Positions 42,226 through 50,858 of a DNA stretch of 64,000 bases are shown one piece after another. A model generated the notes under the pieces. That model was not told the DNA's origin, did not search any database, and saw only the letters and a list, made by a program, of their open reading frames with translations. This DNA is from Fen-1364 sp049515135 (GTDB lineage: Bacteria; Spirochaetota; Spirochaetia; SZUA-6; Fen-1364), in contig JBEKUJ010000007.1 in NCBI GenBank assembly GCA_049515135.1, positions 142,049 through 206,048 of the forward strand. Reading direction: 5' to 3'. A program made the translations under genes and the position numbers. The first letter of the stretch is position 1. Every line of letters begins with the position of its first letter.

Positions 42226-43458
42226 ATGGGCAAGCTCGCGAAAATCATCCGCATGGAGTTCCGGCTCACCGTCGCGAACAGGGTATTCATCATCCTCACC
42301 ATTATAGGGCCGTTCCTCATCACGGCGATCGCGATCCTGCCCAGTCTCCTCTCGTCATCGGCTGGAGCCATGGGCAGCCCGGTCACAAAAATCGCACTAC
42401 TCGGCGCCGATCCGCGCTTTGTCCAGGAGATCTCTCCCGCTTTCAAACAGTCAAGGATCGAGGTCAGCGCAGTGCAGGGATCTTCTGAATCGCTCGACTC
42501 CCAGGTTCAGGCCGGGGCCTTTGATGGATATCTTGTGCTGCCAGCTGATCTTTCCGATTTCGTGCGGCTGGAATACGTGTCGAAGACTGCCGCTGATTTC
42601 CGCGTGACAGGAGTGCTCCAGGCTGTGATCGGAAAGGCCATCGTGGCGCAGAGGCTTGTGAAGGCCGGAATCTCACCTTCGCGGGTCGGTTCCCTCACAC
42701 AATCACCAGTTTTTGAGACACGGCAGCTCATGAAGAGCGGGGAAAAGAAGAACTCAGATTTCATCACGGTCCTCATGACCGGGCTCACGTTCGCCATGCT
42801 CCTCTACATGACGGTGGTCCTCTATGGGCAGGTTATTGCGAGGTCCGTGCTTACGGAAAAGACGAACAAGACAGTGGAAATCATGCTGTCTTCGGTGCGG
42901 ACCATGGATCTTCTGTTCGGAAAAATCTTCGGCAAAGCGCTGGCGAGCCTTTTGCAGTACGGCATCTGGGTCACGATCAGCGCCACGGTTCTGAAGTTGA
43001 TCGGTCCACGCCTCGGCATTGCCATCGGCGCCGGGCTTTCGATGAGCACGCTTGCATACCTCGTCCTGTTCTTCATTCTCTCATTCTTTCTGTACTGCTC
43101 GCTGTATGCCGCTCTGGGTGCGGCATCCGAGGACGAGCAGCACCTCGGCCAGCTCTCGTGGCCGGTAATCATCTTCCTCGTAATCCCCGTGGTGATGATC
43201 TCACCGACCATCACCATGCCGCAGGCGCCCGTAATCGTCGGGTTATCCTTTTTCCCGCTTACCGCACCCATCGTCATGTTCCTTCGAATCCTGGTGGGCG
43301 CCGCGCAATCGTGGGAAATTCTGGTATCTCTCGGGCTGATCATCGCCGCGACGGCAGCAGTGATCTGGCTCTCGGCCAGGATATTCCGTGTGGGCATCCT
43401 CATGACGGGAAAGCGCTTCACGTTCGGTGAAGTGCTGCGGCTTGCCCGTTCCCGGTAG
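42226..43458 (+). CDS. ABC-2 type exporter permease (NatB-like)
   Basis: 410 residues from the ATG at 42226, one base after the ATPase stop. One N-terminal membrane helix (VFIILTIIGPFLITAIAIL) is followed by a soluble extracytoplasmic domain of about 150 residues, then five to six helices, with SVLTEKTNKTVEIMLSS just before the core, a typical ABC-2 sequence. The domain layout matches NatB and related permeases. Confidence 0.87.
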   Translation: MGKLAKIIRMEFRLTVANRVFIILTIIGPFLITAIAILPSLLSSSAGAMGSPVTKIALLGADPRFVQEISPAFKQSRIEVSAVQGSSESLDSQVQAGAFDGYLVLPADLSDFVRLEYVSKTAADFRVTGVLQAVIGKAIVAQRLVKAGISPSRVGSLTQSPVFETRQLMKSGEKKNSDFITVLMTGLTFAMLLYMTVVLYGQVIARSVLTEKTNKTVEIMLSSVRTMDLLFGKIFGKALASLLQYGIWVTISATVLKLIGPRLGIAIGAGLSMSTLAYLVLFFILSFFLYCSLYAALGAASEDEQHLGQLSWPVIIFLVIPVVMISPTITMPQAPVIVGLSFFPLTAPIVMFLRILVGAAQSWEILVSLGLIIAATAAVIWLSARIFRVGILMTGKRFTFGEVLRLARSR

Positions 43459-43486
43459 AGTTGACCGGTCGCATCCGTATCACTCT

Positions 43487-43500
43487 GTGTGCTTCCGTAC
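43487..43500 (+). promoter_or_regulatory. Variant of the GTGCGCTACCGCAC palindrome
   Basis: GTGTGCTTCCGTAC, three substitutions from the perfect copy, followed by AGAA as in the other sites. It ends 47 bases before the ATG at 43548. Confidence 0.45.
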
Positions 43501-43547
43501 AGAAAGAGTCGTGGTTTCCGCATAGTATCGAGTTAAAGGAGGACTCT

Positions 43548-43895
43548 ATGACTTTCGGTGAAAAAGCGCGGGGCGTTTTCAACAGAGGTGTGTCTGCTTC
43601 GAGAGACCTGACAAAAAAGGCACGGGGAAAGGCCAAGGAGCTCAGCGCCATGGGCGTGGTGAAGCTCGAGATCATGCAACTGGAGTCTCATGTGGAAAAG
43701 CTTATCGCAAAGCTCGGCAAAGAGGTCTACATGACTCTCGTGGACAAGAATCACGCTACGGTAAGCCGCGAAACTCCTTCGATCCGCCGCATTCTCAACG
43801 AGATAGAAGAACTTCGCACGCGAAAAGAACTCAAGGAAAAGGAGTACCGCGCGATCGGCGGAAGGGGAAAAAAGACTTTGGGGGCATCACGATGA
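43548..43895 (+). CDS. Coiled-coil hypothetical protein, 115 residues
   Basis: A basic N-terminus (KARGVFNRGVSASRDLTKKARGKAKEL) and a long helical, heptad-like part (VKLEIMQLESHVEKLIAKLGKEVYM, then IRRILNEIEELRTRKELKEKEYRAI). AAAGGAGGACTCT gives a strong ribosome site. Probably soluble. No family recognised with certainty. The end overlaps the next small gene by four bases. Confidence 0.65.
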   Translation: MTFGEKARGVFNRGVSASRDLTKKARGKAKELSAMGVVKLEIMQLESHVEKLIAKLGKEVYMTLVDKNHATVSRETPSIRRILNEIEELRTRKELKEKEYRAIGGRGKKTLGASR

Positions 43896-44050
43896 CCGTT
43901 TTATTGGTTATAGCAATTGTCCTGTTCGTTCTCTGGCTGCTGGGTTTCAGTACCCGGTTTATTGCAAGCGGGGCAATCCACGTCGTGCTCGTCATCGCAC
44001 TCATCCTTTTTGTTTTCTGGTTGTTGCGTGTGGGCCTCAGAGCTTTTTAG
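43892..44050 (+). CDS. lmo0937-like small membrane protein, second member
   Basis: 52 residues from an ATGA overlap with the coiled-coil gene: VLLVIAIVLFVLWLLGFSTRF, a short turn, then IHVVLVIALILFVFWLLRVGL. This is the same two-segment plan and LLVLWLLG core as the protein at 40136. Its last 14 bases overlap the 3' end of the convergent RNase II gene. Confidence 0.65.
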   Translation: MTVLLVIAIVLFVLWLLGFSTRFIASGAIHVVLVIALILFVFWLLRVGLRAF

Positions 44051-45548
44051 CATCGACTCGCTGGAAATCAATATACCCGCGCTCGACATCCACGGCGGTC
44101 AGTCGTACGCGGATCCGGCTGCCGACATCCACGCCCCGTGACCCGCTTACTACCCTTCCATCCACAGGGACGGTGAGCAATCTAGCCCACGTGCCTTTGT
44201 CAGAAGACCCCGTGACAATTGCGTCGAACTGTTCCCCGATCCTCGATTGGAGGAGGAGGGCGGCCGCAGATTTGCCGACCTGCCGTTCGACCTTGTTGGC
44301 GGCATCCTCTTCTTCCGTGAGATGGCTGGCCAGCGCTTCCAGCTCGGCATAGCTGTACGGCGCCAACCGGCCTGCAATGGCGGACTTCAGCAGGCGCTGC
44401 GTGACCAGATCCGCGTAGCGGCGATTCGGGGCAGTGGAGTGCGAATAATCCTTTACCGCCAGACCAAAGTGACCTGGGGCAATGTCGCCGGGTCGTTCCG
44501 CCACGTATTCGCCTGCTCCCAGAAGCTTGATCACCGAGAGGGAGAGGTCGGGAAATTGCGGCGGATCGGCTGCTTTCTGCCTGACGAGGAATGTATTGAG
44601 CGCCGCTGAATCCGGATTGTCCGGCAGCCTGAAACTGCGTTCTCGGGCCAGCTCGACAATCCGGTCCCAGCGCTTGGGCGTACGCACGACACGGCGAATT
44701 GAAGGGAAGCTCCTTGCGGCGAGATAGCGGGCGGTTACCCCGTTGGCTGCAATCATGAAATCCTCGATGATCTCCTTCGCGCGGTTCTTTTGCTCTACTT
44801 CGAGAGCACGGATCTGGTCTCCATCAAAGACCGGCTTTGCCTCTATGGTTTCGAGGCTCAGCGCCCCATGGAGATGTCGCACATTCTTCAAGCGCTGGGC
44901 AGTTCGGTCCTGCAGGCGCAAATTCTCCGCCAGTCCACTGACTGCCGCAATCCCTTCTGGGACTTCGCCGGGCCTTTCCAACCAGGCGGCAACACTGTCG
45001 TAGGCGAGCTTTGCATGATTGCGCACGCGCGCACGGTAGATATCCGAGCCCTGCATTGAGCCGTCTGCGCCAATCACCATTTCAACGACAACGGCCAGGC
45101 GTTCCGCATGGAAGCCGAGGGAAGTCAGGTCGGTGGAGAGTCTTTCCGGCAGCATCGGGAAAATCCTGGCTGCTGTGTACACCGAAGTCGTGTTGTGGCG
45201 AGCGTGTTCGTCGATTGCTGAGCCGATTGTAACCAGCGCATCCACATCAGCTACGGCTACAAGAACTTTGACCTTGTCCCCGGGCATGGCCTCTGCGACA
45301 GTGAGCTGATCAAGGTCGCGGGAGTCATCGTTGTCAATGGAAGCCCACAGGAGGTCCGTAAGGTCAGGAATCGCCGAGGAAGCTCCGACTTGCTCCACGT
45401 TCGCGCCCGAGGGCGCCTGAATTGTCTCGAGTTCGGCAACCACGGCCGCCGAGAAGTCGGAGAGCAGACCACGTGCCGCCATCGCCCGCAGGGCAATGCT
45501 CTGAAGGATTGCGCGGTGTTGTTGGTCAACGGGGGTCGATGGTTGCAC
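44037..45548 (-). CDS. RNase II/RNase R family exoribonuclease
   Basis: 503 residues. The RNB catalytic domain begins with SIDNDDSRDLDQL, carrying the Asp cluster that binds Mg2+. HLHGALSLETIEAKPVFD, AANGVTARYLAARSFPSIRRV and YSHSTAPNRRYADLVTQRLL are further RNB motifs. The C-terminal 60 residues form an S1-like domain (GSRGVDVGSRIRVRLTAVDVERG). It lacks the N-terminal cold-shock domains of classical RNase II/R, as in shorter bacterial paralogues. GTG start at 45548 with a weak ribosome site. Degrades RNA 3' to 5' in the cytoplasm. Confidence 0.88.
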   Translation of the reverse strand: MQPSTPVDQQHRAILQSIALRAMAARGLLSDFSAAVVAELETIQAPSGANVEQVGASSAIPDLTDLLWASIDNDDSRDLDQLTVAEAMPGDKVKVLVAVADVDALVTIGSAIDEHARHNTTSVYTAARIFPMLPERLSTDLTSLGFHAERLAVVVEMVIGADGSMQGSDIYRARVRNHAKLAYDSVAAWLERPGEVPEGIAAVSGLAENLRLQDRTAQRLKNVRHLHGALSLETIEAKPVFDGDQIRALEVEQKNRAKEIIEDFMIAANGVTARYLAARSFPSIRRVVRTPKRWDRIVELARERSFRLPDNPDSAALNTFLVRQKAADPPQFPDLSLSVIKLLGAGEYVAERPGDIAPGHFGLAVKDYSHSTAPNRRYADLVTQRLLKSAIAGRLAPYSYAELEALASHLTEEEDAANKVERQVGKSAAALLLQSRIGEQFDAIVTGSSDKGTWARLLTVPVDGRVVSGSRGVDVGSRIRVRLTAVDVERGYIDFQRVDAKKL

Positions 45549-45691
45549 TGATATAACCTGGGCGCCTCACTTGGTTCCGCCGCGGATCCCTATCGAAAAG
45601 ACCAATCAACATCGCCCGGAATACGTTTTGCGCGCGCTGAAAGAATATACGACGGAAAATGGAGCGAATCAAAGGAGTACCGCCGTTGAAT

Positions 45692-45883
45692 CTATTTTTG
45701 TTGCTTCGCGCCTAGGATATATCCGGCAAACCCGGAAAAGACTGCGGCAAGACATGTTGGGAGGAGAGTCCAGGTGAGATTCGTTGCAGGTATTGCAAGG
45801 TTCACCAAAGCCGTAAAGATCACACCGATCACGAGCCCGATGATGCACGAGAGAATCGCCCGAAACAACGACGCAATTTTCAT
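45692..45883 (-). CDS. Small two-helix membrane protein, 63 residues
   Basis: LFRAILSCIIGLVIGVIFTALVNLAI and LLPTCLAAVFSGFAGYILGAK form two membrane segments with glycine zipper-like spacing. GGGAGGCAAAA precedes the ATG at 45883. No family recognised. Upstream of the RNase gene on the same strand, separated by about 140 bases. Confidence 0.55.
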   Translation of the reverse strand: MKIASLFRAILSCIIGLVIGVIFTALVNLAIPATNLTWTLLPTCLAAVFSGFAGYILGAKQQK

Positions 45884-46329
45884 TTTTGCCTCCCATGCGA
45901 GACGTGGTAATGCGAGCTCGTCAACAGAATAACGCGTGTGCCTTGCTTGTCAATAGCAAGTTGCGAGTTGGCTGTTGTCGTGCACGCTGGGTGATGTCTT
46001 CCTTGGCGTCGATAGGGGGACTTGGTCTAAGAGATGCCAATCTCTATATCGGTGTTCTGAATTTGCTATCTTCTTGACGAAAGCAACAAACGGAGAATGC
46101 TTATTGAAATCGTCAGCAGCAACCCGCAAGACCCAAATGGAATCGTCACACGTGCAAAATATATCGACACAGGAAACATGGCCACACCTCTGTCAGTAAA
46201 TTGTTGTTCGCGAATGCGGCTCATGATACGTTTAGGGTGGGCACGGTCACGACAGCGAAATCATGGCGTATCTAGCAGTTCGGTGAGGCCGGGAATGGCT
46301 CCCGCACATGCGGGGGCAAGGAGGAACCA
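45884..46329. other. Intergenic region, about 445 bases
   Basis: No convincing gene. A 110-codon frame beginning at 46097 has its GGAGA directly abutting the start and low-complexity basic composition; I reject it. A short inverted repeat CCCGCA-CA-TGCGGG lies at about 46305-46318 just before the next gene. Confidence 0.4.
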
Positions 46330-46665
46330 ATGGGAAAAGAAATCACACAAATCAAGTCGGATGATCCTTCCAACCCGTGGCCGTATTTGGTTGAATGTTA
46401 TTGCCAAGAAAATCCTGAGCAGGAGATAACTGCCGCGAGGGCGGAACTGAAGATCTCCGACCAAGATCTAACCGTTGGAACTGAAGGCGGACCACAGGCG
46501 ACCAGTTCAAGCGCCTACCACGGGTCAATCGTGGCGAAAAGGAGAGACGATCTTCAGCTGCTTTGCAAGTACCTGCTTTCGCACGGTTGGACGATTCGTG
46601 AAGATAATCATCCGTGGACAGCTCGTCGTCATTCTCCAAGCTGGGGGTCAAAACCTCCGAAATAA
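46330..46665 (+). CDS. Hypothetical protein, 111 residues
   Basis: Soluble, mixed composition: DDPSNPWPYLVECYCQENPEQEITAARAELKISDQDL, later VAKRRDDLQLLCKYLLSHGWTIRED and a Trp-rich end. AAGGAGGAACCA is a strong ribosome site seven bases before the ATG, which is the main reason to believe it. Two closely spaced cysteines (CYC). No family recognised. Confidence 0.5.
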   Translation: MGKEITQIKSDDPSNPWPYLVECYCQENPEQEITAARAELKISDQDLTVGTEGGPQATSSSAYHGSIVAKRRDDLQLLCKYLLSHGWTIREDNHPWTARRHSPSWGSKPPK

Positions 46666-46825
46666 GCCTTGAGGTGACCGCCACACCCTCAAAGGCCGGC
46701 GCGGATGTGAATGCAAAAGAAGGAAAACGATGAACTTGCGCAGCTACAAGGTCAGAGCAAAGAGCGCCGTCTCCGACATGGCCCCGACCAAAGCGTTCTA
46801 CGAGGAGAAGGGCTCTCTCATGGGC

Positions 46826-47128
46826 TTAACTCAGCACTTTGGAAAGGTCTGCCCAGCGCCTGGCGATTTCCTCCATGCCCGACTTGGGTTCAAAGCCCAT
46901 ACCCTTTGCTCTGCGGCGTGGTTCTCGGAGCATGCAGCCCCAGGGGTGGATAGCCGCCGGGATGCCCAAAGGGAAGGTCACGCAGAAGAGAAGTCCCTCT
47001 GTGTCTCCAAGTCTTTTGCAGATCGTACAGAACGGCAGTGACCTGAGTAAGTCTTCACTGACATTGCCGGCGTTTCTGCATCTCCCGCGCGAGAGTTGGG
47101 GTGTTTCCATGGGGCACTCTTTAGCCAT
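46826..47128 (-). CDS. Small cysteine-containing hypothetical protein
   Basis: 100 residues. The core LPFCTICKRLGDTEGLLFCVTFPLGIPAAIHPWGC resembles a class of small proteins with a CxxC, a third Cys and FPxGIP, followed by FEPKSG. The N-terminus is less protein-like and the ribosome site is poor. The palindrome at 47163-47176 lies 35 bases before the start in the same relative orientation as at other small genes, which supports expression. Confidence 0.4.
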   Translation of the reverse strand: MAKECPMETPQLSRGRCRNAGNVSEDLLRSLPFCTICKRLGDTEGLLFCVTFPLGIPAAIHPWGCMLREPRRRAKGMGFEPKSGMEEIARRWADLSKVLS

Positions 47129-47162
47129 AGAGAAGAAAGGTCATAGATTTCGAAGTATTTCT

Positions 47163-47176
47163 GTGCGGTAGCGCAC
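47163..47176 (-). promoter_or_regulatory. Palindromic site GTGCGCTACCGCAC, minus orientation
   Basis: The plus strand reads GTGCGGTAGCGCAC; on the minus strand it is the perfect GTGCGCTACCGCAC followed by AGAA. Located 35 bases upstream of the minus-strand start at 47128 and also close to the Crp remnant. Confidence 0.6.
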
Positions 47177-47193
47177 GCACGGTAAACTACGGA

Positions 47194-47311
47194 TCACTGC
47201 GCGGTCACGTCGGGGAGCAGGCGGCGGAACTCTTTTCTGACAACTTTGTAGCACTCACAAAACCGCGCTTCCAGGCCCGGTCGATCCAATACGGTGATAC
47301 GGCCCCGCTTC
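47194..47311 (-). pseudogene. C-terminal remnant of a third Crp/Fnr-like regulator
   Basis: About 38 codons on the minus strand read RGRITVLDRPGLEARFCECYKVVRKEFRRLLPDVTAQ in two blocks, matching the C-terminus of the full-length proteins at 36118 and 40552 almost residue for residue. The rest of the gene, including the recognition helix, is gone. A TCAAGGCAGCCATCA word remains about 100 bases upstream, as at copy 1, so an internal deletion is likely. Confidence 0.75.
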
Positions 47312-47432
47312 GTCAGGATTGTGGTGATGCGGCTCGCGGTGCTGGCCGAGAAAGGCAGAGAGGTGCTTGAAGGCTGATTGTTCGAAGACGCGACGGATCG
47401 GCTGAGAGGAGAATCAAGGCAGCCATCAGTGT

Positions 47433-47726
47433 TTACGACCGTTTTTCGCAGGTCTCGCTAACATTTGCAGAGACAAGGTTTGCCCCATCCCAGATGTCCA
47501 AGCTTTCTCCCCACTTTCTATTGTGGTCGTCGCAGAGTGGGACGATATACCAGTTTCTGTCAGTTGTGCTGTCCTTCTGAACATGCCCGCCAACAGAATG
47601 AACTTTTGAGCAGCCATTGACAAAGCACCCGTGAGCAACCTGGTCGCTGAATTTTCCCCAGTGAGCAAGCCAGCTACCACAGCGGCATGTGTTCTGCGTT
47701 GTCCCATTCAGGTTTGTGACTTTCAT
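47433..47726 (-). CDS. Small cysteine-rich (probably zinc-binding) protein
   Basis: 97 residues: KVTNLNGTTQNTCRCGSWLAHW, then GCFVNGCSKVHSVGGHVQKDS, WYIVPLCDDHNRKWGESLDI and ANLVSANVSETC. The spaced CxC, C-N-GC, GGHV, PLCxxHN arrangement looks like an HNH-type or treble-clef zinc fold and recurs in small uncharacterised bacterial proteins. GAAGGAGCAGGGAC precedes the ATG. Nuclease activity is possible but unproven. Confidence 0.65.
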   Translation of the reverse strand: MKVTNLNGTTQNTCRCGSWLAHWGKFSDQVAHGCFVNGCSKVHSVGGHVQKDSTTDRNWYIVPLCDDHNRKWGESLDIWDGANLVSANVSETCEKRS

Positions 47727-47729
47727 GTC

Positions 47730-48077
47730 CCTGCTCCTTCATCTACGGGTTACCGCAGCCAAAGGCCGTTGTCAACAAGGAAATCTTCTCGCGTCGCAGA
47801 AAAACTCCATTTTCCCCTATACCGCACGGGGGAAGGTCGCTCCGGCAGGGGATATCTTGCGCGGGCCTCCAAGTCAATGGTCGCCCCGATCTCATGAAAT
47901 AGCATTACCCATTTTACGAATAAACGCCTCTAAAATTATCTGTCAACCTAAGGGGCGGTCCGTGCCTGACAGAGCCGTCCTTGGGGCGTTATGCTGCCCT
48001 TTGGATGGCTTTCGATTGGGTCAATGTTCAGGCCATTATATAGCTCTGGCAGAGCCGCTTAGGCGAAGAAGAACTCG
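47730..48077. other. Intergenic region, about 350 bases
   Basis: No gene seen. At 47820-47827 is TACCGCAC followed by GGGG, the right half of the palindrome only. Confidence 0.35.
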
Positions 48078-48266
48078 ATGAAACCGAAAGTGGGTTTGTG
48101 GATTGACCATAGGAAAGCGATTGTCGTAGCTGTTCATTTGCCGGCACCTGTTGTGGTTCATAGGGACCCGTACGGCGGGAACTTAGAGAACGACAGGCCT
48201 GTTTTTCAATCGCAGATATTGCGGCGAAAGTTCGAAGGCACTTTGCAAAATAGGATTCAGCAATAG
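48078..48266 (+). pseudogene. N-terminal remnant of a host-attachment/eRF1-like (WIDHRKA) family protein
   Basis: 62 codons. The first 17 residues, MKPKVGLWIDHRKAIVV, are the family's N-terminal signature. After that the sequence departs from the family and soon ends. The full protein should be two to three times longer. The matching C-terminal half of such a protein is found as a separate remnant at 35857-36117. Confidence 0.55.
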
Positions 48267-48674
48267 GAACCGAGGTGGAAGAACGAGGGCCTGAAAGCAG
48301 CGAAAGACTGCATGATGAGGGTCTCTGGGAAGACCTGCTGAAAAGGCTTCTTCATAGAGGCCCGTAGCTGTGTTTTCGGAGGGTACCCCATCCGAGATCG
48401 AGGCGCTGGCGCAATGCAGGGTCTGCGCGAAATCGGGGGAACTCCACACATGCCAATAGCCGTAACGCCGCTTCCTAAGAGAACATTGCTAAGACTATGG
48501 CCGCATACCGATTGCGAGCCAAGAAAAAACGCCAAGGACTAGTCGGTCGGTTAATCGCGAAGCGGGCGTCTGTGGCAGCAGAGCCTTGATTCATGGACTG
48601 CCTTGGCCTATCATTCCTACCTGCAGCGGGTCAGTTCGTCATTGTCAGAGTCCTCGGTTTGGTGGAGGTGATAG
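48267..48674. other. Intergenic region, about 400 bases
   Basis: No coding frame with a ribosome site, no clear terminator, no repeat. It precedes the orphan histidine kinase gene. Confidence 0.4.
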
Positions 48675-49472
48675 ATGACGTCCCACGAAAGTCCAGCCAC
48701 CGAAATTACAAGGGCGCAAGGGCATTTAGAGCAGGCTTTAGTAGCGCTGGAACGCCTACCAGCGACTGATTCACGGGCCATTGCCTTCGCAACGCACGCG
48801 CTCAACAATTATCTGATGGTAGCGTCCGCCAGTGTGCTGTTGATTCGACGCGCCCTGGGAGAAAACATCGACCCTGCAGTGGAAAAGTTGCTCTCAAACC
48901 TTGAGCATATTAGCCGTTTGATGACCTTCACCGTTGGCCGGTTGACTAGTACTGCCGTAAGTAAGGATATGCCTCTTCAGCCTTCAGAGGTTGCGCTGGC
49001 TCCATTGGTAGAAAGCATCTGCAGCTATCATCAACGCGCTGCTGGGCGCAAGAAAATCCAAGTACGATTTAGTCAAGCTGGAGATGTGCCTTCGCTATGG
49101 AGCGATCGCGTGGCTATCGCTGCGGTCCTGGAAAGCCTGTTGTCAAACGCAGTCAAATACACACCCGAAGGAAAACGAGTAAACGTAGAAATAGGTGGGG
49201 ACAAGGGGAGCGTTTATTGCACTGTTCAGGATGAAGGGCCGGGAATAAGCGAAGTTGAGCAGCTGCAACTATTTAAGCCAGGCATACGGTTGAGTTCTGT
49301 CCCAACTGGAGGCGAATCCTCAAGCGGATATGGTCTCTCAGTGGCAAAGGCGTTAATCGATATACTAGGCGGGTCCATCTGGTGTGAAAGCTCGCCGGGG
49401 AATGGCACATGCTTTGGCTTTCGGGTCGGATCACTGAAACGAGAGGACCATGTCCCCGATCAGACGAAGTGA
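48675..49472 (+). CDS. Orphan sensor histidine kinase (no sensor domain recognised)
   Basis: 265 residues. A dimerisation helix with THALNNYLMVASASVLL supplies the probable phospho-accepting His; the usual HDLxN is HALNN. The ATPase domain has LLSNAVKYTPEGKRV (N box), QDEGPGISEVEQLQLF (G1/F boxes) and SSGYGLSVAKALIDILGGSIW (G2). There are no membrane segments, so it is cytoplasmic. GGTGGAGGTGAT precedes the ATG. No response regulator gene is adjacent. Confidence 0.82.
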   Translation: MTSHESPATEITRAQGHLEQALVALERLPATDSRAIAFATHALNNYLMVASASVLLIRRALGENIDPAVEKLLSNLEHISRLMTFTVGRLTSTAVSKDMPLQPSEVALAPLVESICSYHQRAAGRKKIQVRFSQAGDVPSLWSDRVAIAAVLESLLSNAVKYTPEGKRVNVEIGGDKGSVYCTVQDEGPGISEVEQLQLFKPGIRLSSVPTGGESSSGYGLSVAKALIDILGGSIWCESSPGNGTCFGFRVGSLKREDHVPDQTK

Positions 49473-49984
49473 CACCTGTACAAAGAGACCTTACACCGCT
49501 TCAACGCCAGGGAGTAGACGGGCGAACTCCTAGCTGAGAGCCGTTTCCTGTTGTCCGCCAGACGTCCTAGCAAACGGTCTGCGCTGCGTCTCGCAGACTT
49601 CCAGTTCTTTTAGGACACCTAAACTGCCATTGCTAAGACCCGAGCTGCGTGACGGATGCCCCAATGGACACCTCATGGACCTTAGCCAGCCTGTTCAGAG
49701 CCAGCGGGTGCAGCAGTCAGAGAGAGATGTCCAACTTCCTCCGATGGGTCCGCGACGCTTCAGGATTTTCCTGGCTTGGGGGTGACAGTTGATGAAAAGC
49801 TCGCCTCTCAACTCCCATCGGCTACCTGTCGCTGCTTCTGGACAGAGACGGGGCAGTTCATGACTGGTCGATAAGCAGCAGCAACGCAACAAACAAGAGA
49901 AGCGCCACCCTAGGGTGCTGGTGGGGGTCGACCATGGAATGATCAAACGCACCAAGGGCGCCGCTTCCTTCGATGAGATCGCGG
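49473..49984. other. Intergenic region, about 510 bases
   Basis: Lies between the orphan kinase and the 3' end of the OiaC-like gene. A few open frames run through, but none has family-like content or a ribosome site. No T-run terminator recognised. Confidence 0.4.
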
Positions 49985-50812
49985 TCACGAAAGCGAGAGC
50001 CCCTTCAGATACCGCAGACCTTCCCGCGCCCAGTCTTCCTGCAAGCGAATCGATTCTTCCAGGTTTGCACCAAACGGAGTCCACTGTTCGAGAATCACGC
50101 TGCCTGAAGGGTATGCCTTCAAGTATGCGCTCAGCTGCGCCGGGATATCCAGTCGCCCGCGGCCGGCAATGGCCCCGACGATCGAGAACCCCATGTTCGC
50201 GCTGCCCCGTACGGCCGCAAAATCCTTGACATGCAGACAACGCGCGTTGGGCATCAAGGTCTCGACCACCTCCCGCACTCCCTCACCTCTTCCCAGGGAA
50301 TTGACGGTGTCAAGGCAGACTCCGATCCGTGCGCTCGAAAGACGTCGAACAAGCCTCGCAAGGTCGTGGCAGGAATACCGTTCGTGATTCTCTATGGCGA
50401 GCACCACATCCGCGCGCTCGAGAGCTGGAATCAGTCCCGCCAGATGCCGTCCTTCTTCGGCGAACCCCTTCGTGGGCTCACCCATGAGCGTTCGCAGCAG
50501 GTGAGAGTTGAGCTGTTGGGCAATTTCAACATAGCGATTCAGGTGATCTGGGTCGGTGCCAGTGGTTCCGACCTCGATCTCGATTCCATGACGTCTCGCG
50601 TGATCCGCGAGACTGCGTATCTGGTCAGAGGAGAGCTCGTGGAGAGCGGGCCTGTCGCAGATTTGTACGACCTGAACGCCCAGAGAAACCGCCTTGTCGA
50701 TGAGGTCCTCTGAACTCAAACAGGGAATGCTTCGAGACGAGGATATCTCTTTTGAGGAGTAGGCACCACTGGCCCATCCGAATGTGTACGATCCAATCCC
50801 GAGTCGAAACAT
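49985..50812 (-). CDS. Sugar phosphate isomerase/epimerase-type TIM barrel, probable 3-oxo-isoapionate decarboxylase (OiaC-like)
   Basis: 275 residues beginning MFRLGIGSYTFGW, the typical start of this subgroup. Metal ligands are likely the Glu in LAIENHERY, the Asp in ICLDTVNSLG, the His in LHVKDFA and the Glu in VILEQWTP. Members of this family found beside apionate lactonase and oxidoisomerase genes decarboxylate 3-oxo-isoapionate to L-erythrulose, and both partner genes are present 7-9 kb away under the same probable repressor. It follows the DhaL gene by 46 bases on the same strand. The exact reaction is inferred from context. Confidence 0.65.
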   Translation of the reverse strand: MFRLGIGSYTFGWASGAYSSKEISSSRSIPCLSSEDLIDKAVSLGVQVVQICDRPALHELSSDQIRSLADHARRHGIEIEVGTTGTDPDHLNRYVEIAQQLNSHLLRTLMGEPTKGFAEEGRHLAGLIPALERADVVLAIENHERYSCHDLARLVRRLSSARIGVCLDTVNSLGRGEGVREVVETLMPNARCLHVKDFAAVRGSANMGFSIVGAIAGRGRLDIPAQLSAYLKAYPSGSVILEQWTPFGANLEESIRLQEDWAREGLRYLKGLSLS

Positions 50813-50858
50813 AGAATATGCACTCCAATCCAAGGCGTTCACTGACGACTTTGCAGCC

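Noticed and set aside
46300..46320. CCCGCA-CA-TGCGGG inverted repeat as another copy of the shared palindrome
   Set aside because: The central bases and arm sequence differ from GTGCGCTACCGCAC; only CCGCAC is shared.
46097..46429. 110-codon plus-strand frame
   Set aside because: The GGAGA touches the start codon, composition is basic and random-looking, and it overlaps the better-supported gene at 46330.
46730..47041. 103-codon plus-strand frame starting with a fair ribosome site
   Set aside because: Most of it is antisense to the minus-strand frame with the FPLGIP and FEPKSG motifs. The first 30 codons could be a fragment, but no family was recognised.
33658..49472. A mobile element or prophage as the cause of the mosaic region
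   Set aside because: No transposase, integrase, recombinase, phage structural gene, tRNA target or flanking direct repeats could be found.
49695..50240. Minus-strand frame overlapping the OiaC-like gene
   Set aside because: Its first half is a shifted reading of the OiaC-like gene and its second half lacks protein-like content.
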